Assembly (NCBI GenBank): GCA_013397865.1
Contig: VZTI01000601.1
Location: 1,107,196 to 1,171,195 of the forward strand
Reading direction: 5' to 3'
DNA: 64,000 bases
Source of the DNA: Struthidea cinerea
Taxonomy: Eukaryota > Chordata > Aves > Passeriformes > Corcoracidae
Each line of letters opens with the position of its first letter. The stretch's first letter is position 1. Positions 10,105 to 20,996 of this stretch are shown one piece after another. The translations under genes were made by a program, and so were the position numbers. Under the pieces are notes generated by a model, which was given only the letters and a program-made list of their open reading frames with translations, was not told the DNA's origin and searched no databases.

Positions 10105-10227
10105 TTGGCATGCTTGATGGCTCCATCCAGGGTGCTGAAGAGGGCTCCACATTCCTCTACCACACAATGGAAATGCACCTTATGGAGAAAGTCACACTGG
10201 GCATCGCAGAAATCCTTGGTGCCAAAC
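10105..10227 (-). CDS. CASZ1: CASZ1 exon: zinc finger 5
   Basis: It encodes residues 1050-1089: FGTKDFCDAQCDFLHKVHFHC followed by C-VVEE-C-x12-H and two residues toward the second histidine, which lies on the next exon. The acceptor is GGCCAG before GTTTGG, completing an Arg codon split CG|G; the donor is GCCAA before GTAAGC in phase 2, where readthrough would give Lys-stop. The finger core lacks the basic DNA-contact residues seen in fingers 4 and 8 (GALFSTLDGAIK instead), so it may be a weak DNA binder. At 123 bp with phase 2 at both ends it is a frame-neutral cassette. Confidence 0.97.
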
Positions 10228-13212
10228 CTGGCCAAAACAGACAAGCAGACATCTTAGGGAAGGCCTCAGGAGAGAAGAGGAGTTGAAACAGACATTTTTT
10301 TCTGTGTTTTTCAACTCCATTAGCATTCCCACAAACAAGAGTCATTCCAGGGAACCTAGATCCAGAATCCACCCACCCCCTGCCCTGGACAGGAGGGTAT
10401 CCCACAGATGGGAAAGATGAAGCATCACTTATGTGGCAACTACAGCCTGGACTGCAGAAATACTGCACAGCACCATCCCTGATGTACAGAACAACAACCC
10501 TGCCCCGTAAACCCCAGAGCAAAACCCACCGCAAATGGCCAAGAGGACAAAACCAGCTCAGCGTGGTGTCACTGCTCACCCACTGCTGAGATTCTCTGGA
10601 CTGAATAAGTGCAGCACAAATACATGTGATTTCAGGAAACTCCAGAATCACAGAGAATCAAGAAAACAAGTAAGAAACACTGGCAGGAAGGATTTGAAAC
10701 TTAACAAGGGAATCTTGCATAATTAAGGCACAACAAACTACAGTTGCTCTGATGAGCAGGAAAGCAAGAAACAAACAGCAGCCTGTATGGTCCCAGGAGG
10801 GACCTCTCACCAATGGGAGGGTAAAGGAAAGAGAAAAAACTTGTACTGGAGAAGGTCTGTGGATATACAATATGTGCTGTCAGTTGTGGCTTGCAGGGAG
10901 AAGAGGAAGGAAAGTAATTGTGTGGTAAGAGAAAAGAAACCAAGTTATTGCAAACTAAAGGGGCTGTTTTATCAGAGATGAGAAGTGTCGAACCTAGAAA
11001 GAAGGCCCCCCACAAAAAGAGAGGTGATGAATCAAAAATGGCTGCATAATAAAATTTGCTTTGGATGAAAAAACTAAAGACAAAGCAGAGAATTTGGGAT
11101 GAAGACCTTCTAGAAGAGCAGATAAAGGGACTCATTCGAACAATATAAAAATGCACAAATCAGTCAGTCTGGATGATGTATGTCCTGAAGTGCAATGGAA
11201 ATTAACTCCCAAACTGATTACATTACCATTTGCTGGTTTTTAAGCCATAGAGAAGTGGGAGGTACTACATAACTGGAAAAAAAATAAAAATTAAACAGTC
11301 AAGGTACTGGTTCTTTCAGAGAAAAAAGAAGACAAGTCATCTTCGGCAATTATCATACCTCTGGCCTTAACTTCTCCTTCCAGTAAAGTAATGGAACAAA
11401 TATTAAGAGGGAGGAGAAAATCATTAAACATCTAGAGGATAAAGGAACCATGAGCAATAAACAGCATCAGGATTATAAAGAATAAATCTTGCCAGACAAA
11501 TTTAATTGCTTTTTTTGATAGAATTACAAAATTCGTGGATGAAGGGATGCAATATATTTGGATTTTAGTAAAGCATTTGATTCAGTCTTGCATATGCTTA
11601 GAATTAATTCCAATTGGCCTGGATGTCATGCCACCTCATGGCTTGAAACTGGCTGAGGGACCATAAATGAAGGCTGATGACAACCAGCACCACACTGAGC
11701 TGGGAGGAGAAGGAGGCAACGAGTGCTGAGAGGAGGACTTGCGTTAGTCTGAGTTTATTTAACATCTTCATTAGTAATCTAGGAGTAAACAGCGTGTTTA
11801 TGAAATTCACAAAGATACTAAACTGGGAGGAGGTGGCAATACCAGTGCAAGAGGAGAAAAAGAGCACAGAGAGGTTTGGCAAGACAAAGGAGAAGGTTCA
11901 GAACAGGAGAATCATGTTTGGAAACACATAACAAATACACCTGGGTGTGGGAGGTGTTTTATACATTGGGGACTCACCAAACAACATTAAAAGCAATTCT
12001 GTGTCACAGCGGACGATAAACACGGTACTCTACATTACTCTGTATAGATACAAACAAATTGTGAGCTGCCTGTTTGGGAGCAGGAAGCTTGTTCTGTCGT
12101 GGGGGGCAATTCTACACCATCCAGGGAACAACAAGAAAGCAACAGGACCCGCAGGCAGAAGGGACTAATCCAGAGTCAGATTAAAGGAAGTAAGTAAGCC
12201 TGGTTAAATGGAATGCTGAAAGTCTGTGACTGTCTGAAGGGGCTGAACTCCAGCTGCAGAGAGGAATGATCTGCTGTGGTTCGAGGGGATATAAACAGAG
12301 CTGCAACAAAACTACAAAAAGGGAAATTCAGGCAGCATACTATGGAAAAAAATAGTGACATTGAAACTTACTAGGTGGTAGAATAATGCTCCCAGAAACA
12401 AGAAAATAGCCACACTGCCTGGCAGAATTACAACCAGACTGGACAAAATGCAAATGGACTTCAGGAAAGGATCTCACAGCAGCCAGGGGCTGAGGGACTA
12501 GTTTTCTAGTTTTCTCCATTAAAGCCTGTGATTTATAAAGTGTCCACTGGCATTTGTAGGTGACTCTGTGTCAGAGCACAAACCTGTGTGTCTGCCTGGG
12601 TATATCTGTGTGTGCTCAAAGCACGTGTCTGTCTGGGCATGTATGTGCATGTGTCTGTAGGTGGGTGAGCTTTGTATCTGTTCCATTTTCTTTTTGAGTC
12701 TCCTTTCCTACAACAAAAGCAGCAGAAATCATCCCAGCTCCCATACCCCTTTACTTATTCCCATGCCTCTACATCCCCAAAACTTGTTTTGTTTCAGTGG
12801 CCTGCTCAGAGGAAATGCCACAGGAAGCATGTTAAGGCTCCAATGACCTGTGTGTAATAACTGGCCATGGTCTCACACAGGTCCAGTGCTAAGAACACTG
12901 GACAACTGCACTGGGTCCCCTGGACTCGCAGAAGTCCAGGATAACAGAACTACATGAAGATCTGTGCTTGTATGTGGTTCTCAAGATCCCTTTCCAAAAT
13001 AATTCTATGTGGGCAGGTACTTCTTACCAGACATTAACACCTGGTGCAGGTAGCTACGACCAAGGGCTAAATGTGCTCCAGGTGATCAGTGTCTGACAGA
13101 ATCAGGCCTTTACATTCACAGAATTCTGTGTTCGGGATGAACAGCGAGTCAGACACTTTGGAAAGGAAGCACTTTTCCCTTTCCTCTATTCCGAGTTCCA
13201 TGCTCTCCTTAC
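10228..13212. other. CASZ1 intron with degraded LINE
   Basis: Most of the recognisable content is a plus-strand CR1-clade LINE remnant (about 11090-12480). The interval 12580-12665 is a degenerate TG/CTG-rich low-complexity stretch. The rest shows nothing identifiable. Confidence 0.65.
11090..12480 (+). mobile_element. Degraded CR1-clade LINE, reverse-transcriptase region
   Basis: In shifted frames the plus strand reads LINE reverse-transcriptase landmarks: a stretch like KNKSCQTNLIAFFDRITKFV at about 11475-11540, a decayed DFSKAFDSV-type catalytic block near 11560-11590, and LFNIFISN followed by KFTKILNWEEVAI at 11757-11835, equivalent to the LFNIFINDL and DDTKLGG blocks. Frame shifts and stops interrupt it throughout, so it is inactive. 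It is oriented against CASZ1. The family is CR1-like from motif content; a precise subfamily cannot be given. Confidence 0.75.
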
Positions 13213-13373
13213 CGGCGCAGGTACATCTTCCATGGCTCAGAGAGCTTCTCCTGGACAAGTGCCTTCACTGCCTTGCCCAAGTACTGGGTTGGCTCCCCAG
13301 CCCCAGCCTGGCTGCCTTCGCCTTCGGTCTTAATGTTCAGCAGGTTGCCAAGGCTGGCACTGGTCTTGGACAT
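13213..13373 (-). CDS. CASZ1: CASZ1 exon: linker before finger 5
   Basis: It encodes residues 996-1048, beginning MSKTSASLGNLLNIKTEGEG after MNK of the upstream exon and ending KALVQEKLSEPWKMYLR just before finger 5. The acceptor is TGTTCCAG before ATGTCC, phase 0; the donor is CGCCG before GTAAGG, phase 2, with readthrough giving Arg-stop. N-I-K-T-E is a fit to the SUMO consensus (hydrophobic-Lys-x-Glu). The conserved AVKALVQEKLSEPWK block looks like a short amphipathic helix leading into finger 5. The role of the linker is not established. Confidence 0.96.
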
Positions 13374-13619
13374 CTGGAACAAGAACACAGACACTGCATC
13401 AAGCCCAGCACACAGACACAGACAACGACACCCTCAGGACTGTCCCACAGAGAGCAGTGTCCTCAAAGATTAAAAGAGAAGACAAAAAGTCTGTGCAGGC
13501 TGCTCCAACTGCATCAGCAAAACTTAGGAACACCTCATTCTACTGCATCTTCCACCCAACTATCATAAAGCACTCAGGTGCCCATTGAATATTCATGGCT
13601 CTTGTTAAAGAAATGAAGC

Positions 13620-13680
13620 ATCATGTCTACTTTATTCACAAGGAAACTGAGGTGAAGAGAGACATCCCTATTTGACTATG
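13620..13680 (-). repeat. MIR-like SINE fragment
   Basis: TTCACAAGGAAACTGAGGTG matches the MIR core (ACAGATGAGGAAACTGAGGC) in reverse orientation. Only a short part is preserved. Confidence 0.4.
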
Positions 13681-14227
13681 GAAAAGGTGTGTGGACTTCA
13701 ACAGTAATAGCCCTGTGTAGCTCCTACAAATTGCTGGTGGTAGAACTGGTAAGCTCTAGTTTACTCAGTCATCTTATCCCAGCCACAAGGATGTCTCCTT
13801 TAAAGTGACTATCAGGTATGTGTGAGGGTGGAAGGATGAAAATCTCATTCAACTGGGGAAAAATTCTGTCTCAAGTTCCTGGAAAATTCTTACTAACTTC
13901 AATAATAAAATCATGTTGCTTTTCTGTGCTAAATGAAAACATCTTCCATGAAGCAGGACTTGGACTCACAGTCTGCATTGCATGAAAGACTTCAAATAGA
14001 ATCTACACAGAGAAGGTTTAGAAGTCCAGGTGTATGATGTGCAGGATAGAAAAATGAAGTTACTCAAGCCTGCCTAGAGGGAAATATTTTTTTCAGAATA
14101 AATGAACAATTTCCTAGACTCTTCCCTTCTTTGTTGTGCTCTCAATTACCTCCAGTAACAACACAGAATTTCACAGCATGAATAAAATGCAGGATCGGGC
14201 CCAATACTTGCACTGAAAACTCCACCC

Positions 14228-14283
14228 ACTTGAGGGTCTCAAAGCCCTTTAAAAATATCGGTTAATTAATCCTGACAGCCTCC
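14228..14283. repeat. Fragment of an old SINE-like repeat
   Basis: TGAGGGTCTCAAAGCCCTTT followed by a GTTAATTAATCCTGACAGCC-like run resembles the widespread amniote SINE segment with 'CTCAAAGCGCTTTACAAACATTAATTAATCC'. It is short and diverged. Confidence 0.45.
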
Positions 14284-15573
14284 AAAATAAACTGCAATAG
14301 GCTACAGGAATCCTGGTTATTTGAGGCTCTCTTAATGCCCCCTGAAGGTAAAGCCCCTGCTGCTGTGTGGAGACTGCAACTCTTTATGGCTGGAATCAGA
14401 AATTCAGGTCGTGTGTTTCCACTGGTAATTCCATTTCTGTAAAGGGTTCTTTTTCCTAGAAAAACAATGAAGGATTCCCCCATGGACAGAAATTGTGTGC
14501 AGCAAGAGGCAGAAGCAAGTGTGATGTGTTCCTGAGCAGACTGAGCTTGACTCTGCAATCTTTAGTCTTGGAATTGGTTCCATCAATCACACACACAGTG
14601 GGTTCTACTCTTTGCTGGTTTATCTCATTGGTTAATCCCATTCCTTTAACCTGACTCCTAGTTTGCACCTGTGCTACATTTGCTTTGCACAACTTGAAGA
14701 ACCTTATGTCAGACTGCACACAAAGAAATGCTTTTCTCTAAACATACACTTAAACCACACATTATCCTGGAGATTTTCAAGTGAAGTCTCCATTGAAAGA
14801 GCATTTCCCTGATCTGGGACCTTCAGAACGACTCATGACCCCAGAGAGCAGAGTTACTAAATACATTTGCTCACTAAAGAAAGACCTGCATATTTGGAAA
14901 CACTAAAGGGAAAATACAAAGGAACAAATAAGAAATTAAATTTAAAAGGGAAAATCAAAACCCCAGTGTAACAGAGAGCCAACGGAGGAGAAAAGTGACA
15001 TAAGGATAAATGCAGAAATTAAACAACACAGAGAAAAACAGTGATAAGAAAGAAAGGAGGTGGGAGATTACCAGGCAAAGTCACTTTGCCCTCTCTTGAG
15101 GGTTATTATATGGCCTTGATGCATGTAACACCAAGAGCCAAGGGGATGGCAATAGTTATGCCTGTAAAACCTATCACATAGCAGAATATTAAAGCATGGC
15201 TCAAAGGGTGCCCCGATCTCTACTGCAGTTGTATACAGCCACAAAATTAATCTTGGTACAGTAGAATTTATCATGTGAAAGAGAAATATATATTTGAGAT
15301 GATGTATAATTTAAGGAAAAAGTAAGGAAAAACAAAATGTGCATTATCTAAAATAAATATTCTAGAACACAGTAAAGGGGACTCTGTTAGACACTATTAC
15401 TCATACCAGAAAGACAGAAATTGATGATTTTGGCTTAAAACTTCTAATTTTTTCTTTTCTTTCATAAAAACAGATTATTCTCTCTCTCCCCAAATGAAGG
15501 AAAATGTTTTTAAGTAAGTAAACAAAATGAGTAACTATAAAAGGAGAGAGAGAGAGAAGTTGCCAGGTTCTGG

Positions 15574-15693
15574 AAACAAAAACAAAACAAAACAAAAAAA
15601 CCAAAATCCAAACCCCCCCAAAACCGCAACAAAAAACCCCAAACAAACAAACAAACCTAAACCAAACCAAAAAAAGAAAAAGAAAGGAAAGGA
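15574..15693. repeat. A/C-rich low-complexity tract
   Basis: About 120 bases consist almost only of AAAAC, CCAAA and AAACC words, followed by AAAGAAAGGAAAGG. It is preceded by a short (GA)n run at 15543-15557. Confidence 0.85.
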
Positions 15694-15972
15694 GACCTTT
15701 TGGAGCCCTCCTCTGTCTAGAAAGGATGGGAAGAAAAAAGGTGTCAGAGGCTGCAATATATTTCTTCAGCCAGTTCATTAAATTAATTCGTAAGCAGTGG
15801 CTCTGAAATTATACCCGATGAAAAATGGTCTCAAAATTTAAATGGTACAAACTCATCTTATTAGAGGCAAAACATTAAAAAACAAACGCATCTCTTCCCC
15901 CCCTTCCCTGCTATCGCAGCTTTAATTTCTCTTGGTGGGGGGAATGAAAGGCGTTTGATGGATGGCTCTTAC

Positions 15973-16036
15973 CTTATTCATAAGCGAGGATAAAAGAGAT
16001 GAATTTGCCGAGACTGTGTGGCCATTTGATTCATTA
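15973..16036 (-). CDS. CASZ1: CASZ1 micro-exon: NESNGHTVSANSSLL segment
   Basis: A 64-base exon encoding residues 975-995 (NESNGHTVSANSSLLSSLMNK) in the linker between fingers 4 and 5. Acceptor TTTCAG before TAATGA completes a Gly codon split GG|T; donor AATAAG before GTAAGAG is phase 0. It is identified by its near identity to the corresponding human segment as I remember it, and by exact phase agreement with both neighbours. The Leu/Ser/Met content suggests a short helix; its function is unknown. Confidence 0.95.
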
Positions 16037-17207
16037 CTGAAACACACAAACCAACAGGGTTTAGTTAAGATGTGCACAGGGACTGTGAGCGCTGAGATTA
16101 ATCCTTCTCCCTTCAAGCTGCCTCACTCCTCACCTACTATATCCAGAGGAAAAGAATGATGCCAACCCTTTCTTGGGCAGGCCAAACTCACTTACTTGTG
16201 ATAGCCAAGAGGGAGAGAAAGAGGGTCCCAGGTCTGCAGAATTTAGTTCTTTCAACTACTAAATGGTCCAGACCTCTTCCCCCAGTGTTCACTCCATCAC
16301 ACTTCATTTGCTAACTCATGACTTCCTCCAGGTTTTACCCCTTCATCCCGTTAGAACTTTCAGAAATATCACAAAAATACCACAAAAGCAGGGGGGATGT
16401 TGATGAAGGCTCATACTGCCAGGGACATGGGTCCCCTGGGCAGTAAGGAAGGCAAGGCACAATCCTGCACTGAAAGGCAGCCTTAGGATCTCTGCAGTTG
16501 GCTCCAAGTGCTGGACTCCAAAAGGGAGGCTTGTTTAAATCAGATATGGACAGGAATGGATACAAAGGTCACAGTGCAGCTCACTTATCCCCAGGATCAG
16601 CTCCTCTGCACTTTTTCCACACAGCAAAATCCCCAAACACTCCTGTTCTCAGTAAAGATGCTGGGCAAGTGGGACACGTGCTTTGAAACAGACGCATTCA
16701 CATCGGCACAACCATCACCATAACCACAGACCGGCCTATGCCAGATCCAAAGAGGAGTTAGCCTGACACCCAGCTGTTTTGTGTGTCCAGTTTCTCTGGA
16801 ATGTGCTTCTCTTAGCCCTGGTTCAACAGACTACAGCAGTGCAAATGCTGCTGCTAGGAGTGTGCTGAGGTGTGGCACTGGGGCAACTTCAATCAGCAAT
16901 TGATGACAAGAGGACTAAGTGAAAACAGCTTTGCCAGTGGCTTGATTTTCAGAAGGGAGCACAAGAGGTGAAGCTCTTGTTGAAGAGTCAGTAGGTGCCT
17001 GTGAGCCCAAAAAGCCATCTGGAGAACATACGCTTGATGGGGAGCAGACTGAGCCTGCCTGCCTCCAGTTTCGGGGTGTCCAAAACTCAACCACTGTGAA
17101 ACTACCTTTTACCAGCATGCTGTGTCCTCTTGAATTACAGGTATGGAAACTGCCCAGAGCCTGATGCTGGGAAAAGTTGAGTGTGTCTGCCCACCCACTT
17201 CTCTCAC
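16037..17207. other. CASZ1 intron
   Basis: I see no transposon, RNA gene or strong regulatory signature here. Confidence 0.55.
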
Positions 17208-17352
17208 CCATGGTCCTTGATGCTCAGGTCCAAGCTGTGCTCCTGCAAGAGGTCCTGACTGGTGGCAGATGACGGTCCCATGGCCTCCGCAGGCTCCTGC
17301 TTCACCTGGACTGGATTGAACCGTCCGGGAGGTGCTGGTTGTCCATTCCCTG
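17208..17352 (-). CDS. CASZ1: CASZ1 exon: linker with SUMO-like and CtBP-like motifs
   Basis: It encodes residues 927-973 (with Ala926 split): GNGQPAPPGRFNPVQVKQEP, then AEAMGPSSATSQDLLQEHSL and DLSIKDH. The acceptor is a tandem TTCAGCAG, so the exon may start at 17352 or 17349, changing Ala-Gly to Gly at the join. The donor is CATGG before GTGAGA, phase 2; readthrough gives a stop at once. V-K-Q-E fits the SUMO consensus. S-L-D-L-S-I-K resembles the P-x-D-L-S-x-K CtBP-binding motif, with Ser replacing Pro. Both motifs are by pattern only. Confidence 0.95.
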
Positions 17353-17739
17353 CTGAAGAAAGACATCAAAATTAAATGCTAAAAATAAATTAAAAGTGTA
17401 GGTCTAAAGTGAGGTTACAATGGCAAATAAGTAAGTTAAATCATTGGCATCAGCCTAAACGGAAAAAGCAAAGAAAAAGTGGGGGGGAGAGAAGTACTGG
17501 GATTGCTGGTCAGCGTTTATTGCCGAGTTGACATGATGGGTTCTGACGTCCACTCCAGCGTGGAAATTCTTCAAGTGATAATTATTGCAAAATTATGTCA
17601 AAGTTGTCCAGGCTATGGGCCCTTTAAAGGAGAAGGGCGGAAGGAGCGTGGGGGAGACCTGATTCTCTGCACAAACTGTCATAACTAATTTGCGGGGCTG
17701 CCTCTTAAGCGTTTATTAAAGACTCTGTTAATGCTGAGG

Positions 17740-17935
17740 CAATGTGGCAGCTTTCGACTGCTAGTCAAGCCCCCTTCCTCGTCCCCAATCCCAGCGTTGC
17801 CGTAGCGACAGCGCTGGCCCGACACTGCGCCTGCCCAGCAGGAGCATCTGCCCTGCCGGGACTATCGAAGGTGACAGCAACGGGACCGGTTCAAACTGCG
17901 CGACCTCTTGCCACTGCTCTCTCCACGTCCCCACA
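17740..17935. promoter_or_regulatory. Small intronic CpG-rich block with RFX X-box
   Basis: This block has locally frequent CG dinucleotides (for example GCGTTGCCGTAGCGACAGCG) in an otherwise CpG-poor intron. GTTGCCGTAGCGAC at 17796-17809 fits the RFX X-box pattern (GTYNCC-N2-RGNAAC-like) with one deviation. It could be an internal promoter or enhancer; there is no transcript evidence. Confidence 0.35.
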
Positions 17936-18037
17936 AAAAGGGGGAATGCTTCTTTTTAGGGAAGAGGTTTAGTGCTGAGCCCATGAAAGAAAAATTCAAA
18001 TTGAAGGAAGAGAGGAAAAGGGGAAGGGGGGGGGGGG

Positions 18038-18055
18038 NNNNNNNNNNNNNNNNNN
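18038..18055. other. Assembly gap (18 N) after a G run
   Basis: Eighteen N bases follow a 12-base G run (18026-18037). The true length of the G tract is unknown. Single N positions also occur at 47176 and 52546. Confidence 0.98.
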
Positions 18056-19227
18056 AAGTTGCTGACAGGAACGTGTCTGCAGAGCTTTTTTCCACAATCC
18101 CCAAGTGACTAAAATATTAATTTACCCTCCGGCAGTACAGCTGACGGCAAGTTGCTTCTCAGACAGCAAGTGGCATTTTATTAAAAAATAAAGGAAAGTA
18201 GTTCCCTCAATGACCTTTCTCTGCTTTAGGAAACAATTTTTCAAACAATAATTTTAAAAGTATGTGAAAGTTCCCCTCCCTCTTTAATCAGATCACTTCC
18301 TTCTACTCCCCCGTTTGCTCTTGGGAAGACGGGGCCATCAGCAAGTGCTCCCAGTCCCATGGGCCGGCAGCTCCGGGCTTTCCACACCCCAGGAAGGAGC
18401 CTGGGGACAGCCCAGTGCCTTGGGGTGCTGCCAGGCACAGCCTCCCCTTCACGGTCCACTGCTGCCCACCATGAGCTGACGTTCAGCAGACTGGGGAGGT
18501 TCCCTGTGCTCTCATGGGAGCCCCACATCCATCTGTCACGGCTGGGATTGAGCTATGACCTGACTCAGGTCTAGGTGGCAGCAGGAAGAGCTCTGGGCTG
18601 CCCCAGGGGACTTCCCCTTCCCATCTTTTACCCCTCAGGTAGTGCAGGGAGAGGGGAACACAGCTTGCAAGAACTGACCAAAAGGAAGGTCCTGTTTGTA
18701 GACTGTACCAACACTATCCCCAAACCCACAGCCGGGACAACAAAGTCAAAGCATAGAACAGCCCCCCAGCTCAGAAAAACAACTGGCCATGGGCTACAGG
18801 ACCTTCAACACTGGGCCCAGCTAAAGCTTGATACAGTCTCAGTAGAGCCTGCAAGTACTGGCTAAGGTATTTTTTTTTTCATTTCCATTTGCAATACAAT
18901 GCCTCTCTCTTTTCAGCCTACCGACAATTACACGTGGCAACACTCTTCAGCTCTGGTAAGAGCCTACTCCCTTCGTGGGCAAAGATGTTTCTTGCCTCTC
19001 TTCTGGCCATGTGGGTATAGCCAGGCTCCACAGGAAACCATGCCAAGACTGCCCTCTACAAGGGCTAATTAGATAAAACCAAATTTATTCTCCCATTTAT
19101 TTCCTTTTACTACGCCCTCCCCAACTGCAGTCCCATGGACAACTGGGTGGCTTCTCATTCACTCTCCTCCAAGTCATCAGGCACCGCTCTGCCTCCCACC
19201 ACTATCACAACTGATGGGGTAACTCAC

Positions 19228-20096
19228 CTGCTTCAAGTGCCACAGAGGGCTTGAGTGCAGCTGCTGCCAGCCTGGCCATCATAGGAGAGATTAATCCCTT
19301 GCTAGCAGAGATCCTTTCCATTATAGAGGCTGCTGGAGCAGGAGAAGAAGTAGCCACTGGCTCACCAGATCCTGAAACTGCCTGGGATGAGGAATCTGTA
19401 GGAGCAGATGATGTTGGATTGGTGCCAGAAGAACCAGCAGTCATCAGATTAGCCGAGCTGGCAGGAAGTGGTGTAGAGACCCGACTAGGGATGATGGGGA
19501 AGAAGGATCCGGCTGTTCCAGGAAGGGCTGAGTTGGAGAGTGCCAGGGCCAAGGGTATATTGCTGGGAAGAGCCTGGGAAAGCAGGCCAGAGATCTTTGT
19601 GGCTGGTGTCATGCTATTGGCAGACTTGGTGGCCTGTGAGGAAGCAAGCTCAGCTGCGGAGGAGGGTGCAGCTGGGACGATGAGAGAAACGGAAGACTGT
19701 TGACTGGTCGGGGAGGCACTCAGGCTGGAGTTCTTGGAGCTCATGGCGGAGAAGTCAATAAGGTCATCGTTACTGGACTCCTCTTGCTCATTATCCTTGG
19801 AGCCCAGGAGTGAGGCAGGCAGGCCCAGCACTCCTGAGCTCCGGATGTGCCGGCGCTCGTGTTTGCGTTTATGGGAAGTCATTTGGCTGGTGGAGGTGAA
19901 GGTGAAGCCACAGCCTGCCCTTATGCAGTGGAAGTGGTTGGTGGCCTTGCTGTAGACACAGCCCTCATACTTGCATTCCTCGTACTTGTAGAACTTCTTG
20001 AAGCCATCCTTGGCATAGGCATCATCTTTGATGTGGTAGCTCTTGTGCTTCTCAATGTCACACTTGTTCTTGAAGGTGAATGTACACCCAGGTCTC
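19228..20096 (-). CDS. CASZ1: CASZ1 exon: fingers 3 (second half) and 4, and Ser/Ala-rich linker
   Basis: The largest exon, residues 637-925. It starts inside finger 3 (RPGC-x12-H-KSY-H), continues with the GFKKFYKYEECKYEGCVYS box, finger 4 (C-IRAG-C-x12-H-KRK-H), the basic run KHERRHIR, then an acidic Ser patch (DNEQEESSNDDLIDFS) and about 200 residues of Ser/Ala/Pro-rich sequence. That linker contains a strongly hydrophobic SNIPLALALSNSALPG stretch and ends in SIMERISASKGLISPMMARL, a conserved CASZ1 block. Acceptor CTTGCAG before GAGACC completes an Arg codon AG|G; donor GAAGCAG before GTGAGT is phase 1. KRKHERRHIR could serve as a nuclear localisation signal (inference). Confidence 0.98.
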
Positions 20097-20823
20097 CTGC
20101 AAGAGCATCAAGAAGAGGGTGGTTGGCTGTGTAGGCAGAGCTGCTGTCTCCCGCCTCCCTCTAGGACAAGGACTGGGGCCAGAATGAGACAACCGACCCG
20201 GCTGCAGAGGGGCTGAGGAGTTGTCTGTGGGTTAACCTGGGACACCCAGGCAAGCAGATACGCTGCCATGTGGAAGAGCTGGGAAGTTCACTCCACTCTG
20301 CAGAACAGCCACAGGAACGTGGGAATACAGGCACTCTCCACTAAAAGTTCCAACAAAACAGCAGGTAAAGGGGACTAAGGTACAACTGTGCTTTCCTACT
20401 CTTCCTGAGAACATAAGAAATCAATAGAAGAGCAGTTATGTACAGAAGGCTAAGTCTGGCCCCAAAAGAGATGAGCTGGCTGGAGAGAACCCTACCATGC
20501 AAGTGCCATTAGCAGTGTATTAATGGCCTACTTCAGTTGCGCTCTGAAGAGCACTGTGATCTCTTTCCCAAATGATTCTAGGCTCTATTTTCTAGTGGGT
20601 ATCGTCTCCTCAGATCATACTTCTGCCTTCAGAGTGGTCTGTGGTATGATCCTGGAAATCACGTCTGCCCTGGTATATGAGGTCTCTCAGGAGCAGTACT
20701 GAGAAGGTCACAGCAGGGCAAATCAAGTCCCTGTGCATACTCCTGAAATTATGACTTGGCAGAAGGAGGCAAACAGACCACACAGCTCTGAGGCAGGACT
20801 CCTCCCCTTCCCTGCTGTCTCAC
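20097..20823. other. CASZ1 intron
   Basis: A 727-base intron within finger 3. Nothing identifiable is seen. Confidence 0.55.
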
Positions 20824-20996
20824 CTGCAATGGAAGTGAGTGGTTTTCTGCCCGTAGAACTGGCATTCCACAGTGCCGCAGTCCTCTGTGGCACGGAACCG
20901 CTGGAACCCGTCGTTGATGAGCTGCGTGTTCTTCTTGTGAAAGTTCTCATGGGTCATCACATCAGAGGTGCTTGTATAGACCTTGTTACAACCCAC
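20824..20996 (-). CDS. CASZ1: CASZ1 exon: finger 2 (second half) and start of finger 3
   Basis: It encodes residues 579-635: VGC-x12-H-ENF-H completes finger 2, then KKNTQLINDGFQRFRATEDC and GTVECQFYGQKTTHFHC form the leading box of finger 3. Acceptor GGGGTAG before GTGGGT is phase 0 and has a poor polypyrimidine tract for this gene; donor CATTGCAG before GTGAGA is phase 2, with readthrough giving Arg-stop. All finger ligands are present. Confidence 0.97.

Larger units (their letters stand above)
13374..15972. other. CASZ1 intron
   Basis: It carries two short MIR-like fragments (about 13620-13680 and 14228-14283) and an A/C-rich low-complexity tract at 15574-15693. The rest is unremarkable AT-rich intron. 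Confidence 0.6.
17353..19227. other. CASZ1 intron with CpG-rich block and assembly gap
   Basis: It holds a small CpG-rich block with an RFX X-box (about 17740-17935), a G run ending in an 18-base N gap (18026-18055), and otherwise unremarkable sequence. I see no exon. Confidence 0.6.

Noticed and set aside
15527..15781. Lys/Asn/Pro-rich ORF and its hydrophobic antisense
   Set aside because: Both are translations of the A/C-rich low-complexity tract.
19251..19703. 150-codon plus-strand ORF
   Set aside because: Lies wholly within the large CASZ1 exon on the opposite strand; the Ser/Ala-rich codons leave the antisense frame open.
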